Shown: one piece after another, positions 6,926 through 13,300 of the stretch | Position numbering within the stretch: the first letter of the stretch is position 1 | How the letters are laid out: each line of letters starts with the position of its first letter | Origin: Oscillospiraceae bacterium | GTDB lineage: Bacteria; Bacillota; Clostridia; Oscillospirales; Acutalibacteraceae | Direction: 5' to 3' | DNA length: 15,089 nt | NCBI GenBank assembly: GCA_029013165.1 | Contig: JAQXMV010000136.1 | Location: 1-15,089, forward strand | The notes under the pieces: generated by a model | What the model saw: the letters and a program-made list of their open reading frames with translations, nothing else | The model's database searches: none | Told to the model about the DNA's origin: nothing | Position numbers and translations under genes: made by a program

Positions 6926-6987
6926 TCCAAAACGATTCTGTATTTTCATGGCTGTGGTCATCGTCTGCGCCGTCCGGTTATCGGAAT

Positions 6988-7296
6988 TCAGTGTCCGATG
7001 ATTCCGTAGCTTTCCAGCTTCCCGATGAATTCCTCCACATCGGCTCTGATCGTAGCTTCCTCGGCGTCATATTCCTCCAAGAGCGCAGTGACGATTTCCT
7101 CTTTTTCCTGCCCTTTTTCGATCATTTTCCAGATGTCCTCGCCGATTCCGCCCAGGGTAAATATTCCGTTATATTCCCCTGTGGTGCCGCCCACCGGTAT
7201 GAGCATACTCTCACCGGCTACACATCTGAAAATCACCTGTTTTTGAATCTTCATTTCTCCCACCGCCGAACGGATCGGCACTGTCCTTTCCATCAT
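6988..7296 (-). CDS. PqqD-like RiPP recognition element (RRE) protein
   Basis: This 102-residue protein matches the PqqD fold: N-terminal beta strands (about residues 18-36, KQVIFRCVAGESMLIPVGG), then the helical signature from about 48. The signature is GGIGEDIWKMIEKGQEKEEI, LLEEYDAEEATIRADVEEF and LESYGIIGH, which follows the family pattern of 'IW.ll..g.t..ei...l...y......v..Dv..fl..L...gli'. Free-standing PqqD-like proteins are known to bind the leader of a precursor peptide and present it to a radical SAM enzyme. The gene starts at the ATGA that also contains the stop of the radical SAM/SPASM gene, a 4-base overlap, so both are made together; a second ATG three bases later is an alternative start. 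It is the last gene of the operon. The likely client is the four-cysteine peptide encoded upstream. Confidence 0.9.
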   Translation of the reverse strand: MMERTVPIRSAVGEMKIQKQVIFRCVAGESMLIPVGGTTGEYNGIFTLGGIGEDIWKMIEKGQEKEEIVTALLEEYDAEEATIRADVEEFIGKLESYGIIGH

Positions 7297-8453
7297 GATT
7301 GTTCTATACGGAGTTCCTCGGCCCGTTCCCGGACGAAAGTCGCTGTGTTTTCTGACAGCTCACAGATATAGGCCGGTGCCTCATCGAACCCTCCGGTCTC
7401 GCAATAGCAAACCGCGGCGCATACATTGCAGAAATGTCGGTATTGACACATGGAACATTTCAGCGGCAGGCGTATTGCTTCCGCTTCACGGTACACTTGC
7501 TCCCACGCCTTGGAAAAGCCTTTTTCAGGGACGCTGATCTGCTCCCGGCACATCACGCCACAGGCACTCATTTCACCGCGCCAGTTGATCCAGAAACTGC
7601 TTTTGCCGGCGCGGCAGCGCATCGGCTCACGGTCAAAGCGCTGTCCTGCCATGGCTTCGTTATTCAATTCGATCCCTTTCAGCAGGCCGTCGCATCGTTT
7701 CAGAAATTCCTCCCGGCTGTAATGCAGTTCACTGCGCTTGACGCGATAATAGGCCGCCTGCCCGGCATTCAGACGGCAGGCATTTTCGCCGAAGACACCC
7801 TTTTCCGTGCGCATGGGCGGATACATATAGGTCGTCGCTTTTGCGTGGAGATCCAGCGAGGAAATCAATGTCTGTATTTTTTCAAGCTCCCGGCAGTTAT
7901 CGGGCGTAATACTGCAATTCAGACGAACCGAAATACCAAGTTCTTTCATTTTTCTGATGTTTTCCTCCACTCGTGTGAAAACTGGCACACCACATACCCT
8001 TTCATAGGTTTCGTTGTCGGCTCCATAAAGAGAAATATTCAGCCGCGAGGGTGGATTTCTTCTGAAAAGCTCAGCGATTTCACCGTCAAGAAAATAGCCG
8101 TTAGTATTAACGGAGATGACAAGACCGAGGGATTTCAGTCCCTCATATATTTCGGCAAAATCTTTTCTTAAAAGCGGTTCTCCGCCTGTGAGCAAAAGAA
8201 AAACCATACCGGCGGCTCTTGCCTGTCTGCCGATTTCCAGCCACTGCTTCACCGTCAGCTCACCGCTGCCGCCGACTCTGTCCCCGTCCGTATGGATATA
8301 ACACATCCGACAGTGAAAATTACAGCCCGCAGTCAGTTCAAAGGTACCTGACACCGGCAGTTTCATGCGGCCTCCCTTTTCGTGAAGGAGCCATGAGATA
8401 TCCGGTTCAGAGGTAACACAGTCTCTTTTCTTTGTCTCATTCAGTTCCTGCAT
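7293..8453 (-). CDS. Radical SAM/SPASM peptide maturase-type enzyme
   Basis: This 386-residue protein has the radical SAM motif CxxxCxxC as C44, C48 and C51 (CNFHCRMC), LLLTGGEPLLRKDF for SAM contact, VNTNG and LNISLYGA. The C-terminal third is a SPASM domain: C280, then G293-x4-C298, then C333-xx-C336-x5-C342-xx-C345, with further cysteines 349, 351 and 364. This pattern normally holds two auxiliary iron-sulfur clusters, as in PqqE, AnSME and thioether-forming sactipeptide enzymes. Its GGAGA is 8 bases before the ATG. It overlaps the HprK-like gene by 13 bases and the PqqD-like gene by 4. With a PqqD-like partner a peptide substrate is likely, and thioether or carbon-carbon crosslinking is the family's usual chemistry, but which bond cannot be told here. 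A SPASM dehydrogenase role is the main alternative. Confidence 0.93.
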   Translation of the reverse strand: MQELNETKKRDCVTSEPDISWLLHEKGGRMKLPVSGTFELTAGCNFHCRMCYIHTDGDRVGGSGELTVKQWLEIGRQARAAGMVFLLLTGGEPLLRKDFAEIYEGLKSLGLVISVNTNGYFLDGEIAELFRRNPPSRLNISLYGADNETYERVCGVPVFTRVEENIRKMKELGISVRLNCSITPDNCRELEKIQTLISSLDLHAKATTYMYPPMRTEKGVFGENACRLNAGQAAYYRVKRSELHYSREEFLKRCDGLLKGIELNNEAMAGQRFDREPMRCRAGKSSFWINWRGEMSACGVMCREQISVPEKGFSKAWEQVYREAEAIRLPLKCSMCQYRHFCNVCAAVCYCETGGFDEAPAYICELSENTATFVRERAEELRIEQS

Positions 8454-9283
8454 AATTCTTTCTCCAGTGTTCTGACGGCACTTTCATCGGGCCGGCATGA
8501 ATAGTGATAAACCCTGCCGTCTGCGATGAGAGCCGCCATATCCGCCGCATTCTCAGCGGATCGTAAATCCCATTGATTATAGGTCATTTTCCCGATGATG
8601 CTCCGAAAAGCCTTGCCGGGATACAATGGGCTGAGTGTATTTTTCGTGCCCTGTGAGAGCAGGATCACCGCTTTCACCGGTGCGCTTTCGTTTTCGCTGA
8701 TACCGCTGGTACCGCAGAACGGCGATCCCCAAGCTGTCAGCTGTCCGTCCCGGAGTCCTAGAACGGCTCGGTCACCGTTGATGATTTTCGCGCCGGCAAA
8801 CTGTTGCCATAAGGCGGCCTGAGTGGATTTCCCCACCTGTTTATCCGCCGCGAAGATCACCCCTTCGCCATTGACGGTGATGAAAGAGCTGTGAAGCATC
8901 ACCTCTTTGCCTCTGAGAAGCAACTCCGGCAAATCGAGCGCTTCAAATATCATTCTGTCCCACAGTGCATCAGGATAATCAATGATCAGTTCCTCTTTGC
9001 CGCCGCCTGTCATGCGGCAGGCAAATTCCCGGTATTCGCCCCGGGCACTGTCAAAATAGCTGCGGTAAGTGTATTGCCGGCCACCGTCGACATATACCTT
9101 TCGCACAGCGTCGCGGAACAAAAGCTCGCCGCTGACCGGCGGCAGAGCACAGCGCCATACCCTGACGGTGATATCCTCTCTCCGGTCAGAGAGAAATTTC
9201 ATAAAGGGACAGCTGTCTTCTATGGGCTCCTCACTGACAAGCGTAAAAACACAGCTTCCTATTTGATAGGTTTTATTCGGCAT
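8441..9283 (-). CDS. HPr kinase (HprK)-like P-loop protein of RiPP type
   Basis: This 280-residue protein resembles the C-terminal HprK kinase fold. From residue 131, HSSFITVNGEGVIFA leads into a Walker A of the form AxxxxGKS at 146-153 (ADKQVGKS). D171 in INGDRAVL fits the catalytic or metal-binding acid, and GSPFCGTSG follows at 186-194. The first 125 residues are a domain of unknown fold. It is not a true HPr kinase/phosphorylase, because the usual GxSGxGKS loop is changed and the HprK N-terminal domain and signature are absent. Related HprK-like proteins occur in lasso peptide and PqqD-containing clusters; in paeninodin the kinase phosphorylates a C-terminal serine of the precursor. The ATG lies inside the lipoprotein's 3' end (11-base overlap) without a good ribosome binding site, so translation is probably coupled. 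Confidence 0.8.
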   Translation of the reverse strand: MPNKTYQIGSCVFTLVSEEPIEDSCPFMKFLSDRREDITVRVWRCALPPVSGELLFRDAVRKVYVDGGRQYTYRSYFDSARGEYREFACRMTGGGKEELIIDYPDALWDRMIFEALDLPELLLRGKEVMLHSSFITVNGEGVIFAADKQVGKSTQAALWQQFAGAKIINGDRAVLGLRDGQLTAWGSPFCGTSGISENESAPVKAVILLSQGTKNTLSPLYPGKAFRSIIGKMTYNQWDLRSAENAADMAALIADGRVYHYSCRPDESAVRTLEKELCRN

Positions 9284-9950
9284 AGGTCACAAAAACCACC
9301 TTACTGCTTTCGGTACGGAAATGCGACGCAGGAAGCTGGCGCAGTTCACCGTTCCTGAGTCCCCTGTCAGCACGGGTTCGATAGGTGATGCCGCCGTACC
9401 AATCGCCGTTCTCATCTATAGTCTTATAATAAATAAAAATATCTTCGTGAATATCGGCACCGGAAATGTTTCTCACATTCAGAACAGAGTCATGAACGCT
9501 GATCTCAAAGATATCTGGATAAACCGTCGGCGGCTGTGAAAAGGCGATACTGCGCGTGACTGTCACGGATTTGATTTTCATGTCACTGCTAAATACTGCC
9601 GCGTTTTTTTCCAAGACCGTTATCTTGCTGCCCGTAAACAATGTCGTCAGATCAAACGCCAGCGTTCCTCTGTCTGTCTCAACGGTAATATTCATGAGCT
9701 GAAAACTATCTTCCGTGGAGTTTTCTACCACCAAAGCGGCAATGTTTTCCTTTTCGGCATCAGCACCGTCCTCAGGATAGACTCCCGTGACGCCTTTGAA
9801 CGCGACAATATCACAGCCGTTTTCCAGGCGGTAGGGAAGCTGACAGCCCTTGTCGGCGCTGTTCTCACCGCCCTGTCCCGAGCACGAAACAAAGGCGAAG
9901 CAGAGCAGAACAGCCGCTGCACAAAGAATGAACAGATGTTTTTTTCGCAT
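9273..9950 (-). CDS. Predicted lipoprotein of unknown function in the RiPP-like operon
   Basis: The ATG at 9950 is chosen because GGAG (9960-9957) precedes it by 6 bases and a signal peptide starts right there (MRKKHLFILCAAAVLL). An in-frame GTG at 9992 would add residues encoded by a hairpin and is rejected. The 225-residue protein has a lipobox ending in C23 (FAFVSC), so it should be lipid-anchored outside the cell. The mature part looks like beta-sandwich: VTGVYPEDGADAEKENIAAL, then VVENSTEDSF, ITVETDRGTLAFDL, and at the end GGITYRTRADRGLRNGELRQ followed by KVVFVTYAE. I recall similar C-termini in Clostridia proteins of unknown function. Lying between the peptide and its presumed enzymes, it could take part in export, immunity or surface holding, but there is no direct sign. 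Confidence 0.8.
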   Translation of the reverse strand: MRKKHLFILCAAAVLLCFAFVSCSGQGGENSADKGCQLPYRLENGCDIVAFKGVTGVYPEDGADAEKENIAALVVENSTEDSFQLMNITVETDRGTLAFDLTTLFTGSKITVLEKNAAVFSSDMKIKSVTVTRSIAFSQPPTVYPDIFEISVHDSVLNVRNISGADIHEDIFIYYKTIDENGDWYGGITYRTRADRGLRNGELRQLPASHFRTESSKVVFVTYAE

Positions 9951-9960
9951 AAGAATCTCC

Positions 9961-10083
9961 GAAAAAAGGTTCGCCGGCGAGAACCCTTTCACACCAACGC
10001 TAATTTCAAGCTGAAGAACGGATCATGCACCGCATCTCTCCACTGAGATTAGTTCAGCTGCTGCGTATTCCGGCGGCGAACCT
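9961..10083 (-). promoter_or_regulatory. Structured intergenic RNA, terminator-like attenuator between peptide gene and maturation genes
   Basis: On the minus strand the transcript leaves the peptide gene and reaches AGGTTCGCCG (10083-10074), which is perfectly complementary over 10 bases to CGGCGAACCT (9976-9967), directly followed by more T (six in total, 9967-9962). Inside lie AGCTGAA/TTCAGCT (10059-10053 with 10015-10009) and the small hairpin ATCTC/GAGAT (10049-10045 with 10038-10034). A second arm close by, GGTTCTCGCC (9985-9976), can compete for the same 3' partner. The T run ends just before the lipoprotein's ribosome binding site. This would fit partial termination, giving more peptide than enzyme, or a switch between two foldings. 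I do not recognise a known riboswitch family. Confidence 0.5.
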
Positions 10084-10121
10084 CACTTTAAATTGTTATC
10101 GTGCCTGACTGGAAACTGCCC

Positions 10122-10361
10122 TTATGATTCAAAGACATTATTATCTGCCACCGGCACATGATAGCAGATGTAGTCGGTTCCTCCGGGAGGATATGCGTCA
10201 CAGGTCAGCGTTTCCGTCAGGAGCGTCATGCCCCACTGGGGATAATAAATCACACATTGGTTAGGGGCACTCTGTGAAAGCATAGCACATCCGGATGATA
10301 CACCTGTTGAAAGCGCAAGGCTTTCAAAGTTGATCACTGGTTTCTGATATGTTTTTTTCAA
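10122..10361 (-). CDS. Four-cysteine small peptide, candidate RiPP precursor
   Basis: The start is TTG at 10361-10359, six bases after GGAGGGG, giving 79 residues. It begins MKKTYQKPVINFESLALSTG and then VSSGC, a leader-like stretch; I recall short Clostridia peptides starting with a similar K-x-Y-x-K-P and FExxxLST pattern ending before a cysteine. Cysteines are at 25, 36, 54 and 66, and the second half is rich in Tyr, Trp and Pro (CVIYYPQWG, CDAYPPGGTDYIC) and ends in Ser79. There is no classical secretion signal or double-glycine site. The start overlaps the stop of the giant vWA gene (TTGA), and the enzyme genes of a radical SAM pathway follow after 171 bases. Precursor identity is inferred from position and make-up, not shown; a small partner of the vWA protein is the alternative. 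Confidence 0.7.
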   Translation of the reverse strand: MKKTYQKPVINFESLALSTGVSSGCAMLSQSAPNQCVIYYPQWGMTLLTETLTCDAYPPGGTDYICYHVPVADNNVFES

Positions 10362-13300
10362 AATAAACCCCTCCAAAATTCAATGAACTTCCTGATCAGA
10401 TTGAGAATTCTCTGCCACAGGGATAGCTTTTCTTCTTCCTGCTTGTCGGGATCAGTGCCCGGTTCCGTCTCAGGCTCACCGGCAGGCAACTTTTCAACGG
10501 TGAGAGCATCGGCAAGAATCGGCTCGCCGGCCTTTCCGCTGCTGTCATAAACGATGACCTCGGGACTGTAGCTGCCGCTTTCTGCGGCCGTGAAACGGTA
10601 GATCCAGATCTTCTGACCGTCATCACCGATGGAACAATCCGAGACGCTGACACCGTCGACTGTCACGGCAGTGATCGACAGATCCGTGTGAATTTCCAGC
10701 ACTGCCGTTTCTTTTTCTTTCACGGTCTCATTCTGCCATCCAAGGGTAACGCCGGAAATATCAACCCTATCCTGATCTTCTCCTTCGGAGAGGACAAAGC
10801 TCCTCATAGCCATCATGGCCGCTTTCGGTGTTGACGAGGTGACGGCAAGCTCCAGAGCACTCTGGGCAGCCGTCTCCGGCTCGGAATAGGTCCACTTGAA
10901 ATTGGTCAGAGACACGATACAGTCAGAGTTGTTAATAATGATAATCGGATATTTCGTCTTGTAAATGCCCTGGCTGAGCAGCTCCTGATCCCAGACGATA
11001 TAAGTGGTCAGTCGCCGGTACATCTCATGTCCGCCTTTGACATTGACAATGGTCGGTGCACTGTCATTGGAATTCATACACAGCAGTGTGGCGACGCCGC
11101 CGTCAGTTCCTGCCACGACTTTCATGCCCAGCTGGAGACTTTCAGGCTCGATGGCTCTTTCGGACTGAATGTGGAAAGCGATAGCCTGTCCCTTATTGAG
11201 ATAGAGCTCGTTATTCGGTCCGCTTTCAAGGAATTTATCACTGACACCGGAGCTGTCCAGAGAAGCAAAACCGTCGATGAATACGGCGCCCTTGGTGAAC
11301 TGACTTTCATCCAGCTCATAGGTGCTGTCATAGAACTGCTTCGCCATCAGAACATTGTCACGGATCTCCATATACTGCGGGATGTATTCCTTATCATTGA
11401 TATAGGCTTCACCGACAACGGAATCCGGGTCAGGCTGTGTGCCGGCAGGATCATAGATTCTGACAGAGTCGACATATATCTTATAAGCGTTATAGCTGGC
11501 ACCGGTCTTATCATAGTTCATGTCAAAGGCCCAGCCGTATTTCGGTGTGATGACAACGCGGTAAGTGCCATAAGCAAGATCTCTCGAGCGAATGATGGGC
11601 ACCTGATAAAGACCGTCGGTAGAAGTGGGATTCGGAACAAATTTACCCTCTTCATTATCATAGCTGTAACCGTAATAGGTCTGAACCACATAGTTCTTGA
11701 CCCGCTTGCCGGTATCGGTGTCATAGACAGCCACCAAGACCGCACCGGTATCTGCATGGGTAACGCTGAAAAGATCAAAGCCTGTTCCGCAGAAAGTGAA
11801 CTCCGCAGTCGGCTCCTTGCCCAGACTGCCCTCGTCCACCACGACGCTTCTGGCACTGCCGAGGCTATAGGTGGAAACACTGTCGTCATAGGCCTGATCG
11901 CGGCCGTAAACATTATTGGCGTCATACTGGCTCAGGCTGAAAGTACCGGGTCTGTCCTCACTCTGGAACTTATCGGTATAGGTACTGCCCTCCGTCTGCC
12001 ACTGATAGCTGCCGCTGTCCGTGAAGGTGATGAAGGAATCCTCATAATAGATGTTTGTGGCCGGAATGACCGTGACAGTGGTGTAATAATACATACCGTC
12101 GCCTGTCTTGAACTCATAGTAGAACACTTCCTCATCACTCATGGTCATGTTCGTCGGCTCATAGACAATTTTGTCTCCGGAAATATAAGCTCTTCCGTTT
12201 TCAAGGTTGACAGACGAAGCGGAAGCGTCGAACCTTGAGGCGGCATAAGACTGATTGTGGAGGACCGTGCCCTCGGCCACCGAAGCGGAAATGCCGTTGA
12301 GCGTTCCGTTGGTACCTTTAATCAGGTCATTGGCCAGAACACTGATCTTGACCGGCAGGCCGTAGTCAATGACGACGGCATCCGGAACAATGCCGGTCTT
12401 CAGCAGAACCGCAAAGGCGACATTGGTGTTTGTGTATTCCTTGACATCGGGCACGATTCCGTCGGCGTTATAAGTATATGCGCCGTCATAATAATAGGTC
12501 GTGACCACATCTTTGCCTTCGTCAATGATCTCGATCTGACTGCGGTTATCACCGCTGGAAACGCTCAGATTAAACTGGGCGTTTTCATTATAGAGGGTGT
12601 AGCCGTCGGCAAGAACCTGAGAAGCGATGAGCTGAAAAGCATCAATTTCGCCGCTGCTGTTGAGGAGGATCTCCTGAGTCTGCCGGTTGCCGATGAGCAC
12701 TCTCTCTGAGAACGGGACAACAACACCGTCACGGTTGACAGGCTGACCCAGCTCATTGACCAGATAAAACTCATAGTTGACAGCCGCCTCTTTCCAGCCG
12801 AGGGACGGTATCGGGAAATCCTGACGGCAGACATTGCCGAGATAGTTGTTATAGTCAAGGTAAGCATATTCGTTGGTATCATATACGCCCGCTTCTCTCT
12901 CGCCCTCTGCGGAGCCTTCAAGATAGGCGTAATATTTCAGCGTAACCTCATCTCTGTCGATGTCACCGATCGTCCAGGTGAAAGTTTCCGTGAGCAGGTT
13001 GTAGCTGACATTTTTACCGTTGATCGTATTGCTCGCCGCGTCATAAATATTGGTGGCACCCGCACCAACCTGATCGGAATAGGCCTCTGTCAGGTTGCCG
13101 CTGCTGTTGGTCACGAAAGTGATCTTCTCATTGACCGTGTATTCATTGCGTGTACCGTCACTATTGAGCGTCCATGTGCCGATCTCAATATAGGGAGCCG
13201 GATCCAGGGTAATGGTTTCCATATTATTGCCGAGCTTATAGCTCTGTGCAAACTGCAGATCGTAGTCGTCACCCATTTTATCCGTCACAACGGCATTGTT

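Larger units (their letters stand above)
6605..6987. other. Intergenic region without convincing gene; several inverted and direct repeats
   Basis: Between the PqqD-like gene stop and the SH3b-protein start there are 383 bases without a gene I can support. It holds two copies of a GC-rich 21-base motif (6847-6867 and 6905-6925), a GC-rich hairpin (6846-6869), an AT-rich inverted repeat with two alternative pairings (6776-6811), and the candidate promoter and palindrome near 6691-6733. A 98-codon minus-strand reading frame (6961-6665) runs through all of these and is probably not a gene. Confidence 0.6.

Noticed and set aside
6665..6961. 98-codon minus-strand reading frame after the PqqD-like gene
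   Set aside because: It has no good ribosome binding site, runs through hairpins and the next operon's promoter, and its composition looks random; a very short peptide using only its first part cannot be excluded.
8441..9283. True HPr kinase/phosphorylase (hprK)
   Set aside because: The P-loop differs from GxSGxGKS, the HprK N-terminal domain is absent and the operon is a peptide-modification set.
9951..9992. N-terminal extension of the lipoprotein from a GTG at 9992
   Set aside because: The added codons are the terminator-like hairpin and T run, and a ribosome binding site directly precedes the ATG at 9950 where the signal peptide begins.
10362..10376. Peptide start at the upstream TTG (10376)
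   Set aside because: The five added codons contain the GGAGGGG ribosome binding site itself; the TTG at 10361 has ideal spacing.
10358..10500. LPXTG sortase signal at the end of the vWA protein
   Set aside because: No LPXTG-like motif followed by a hydrophobic helix and basic tail; the end is a charged amphipathic stretch.
11027..12238. 403-codon plus-strand reading frame
   Set aside because: It lies antisense inside the vWA gene, has no recognisable domain or ribosome binding site, and the minus strand has clear domain content.
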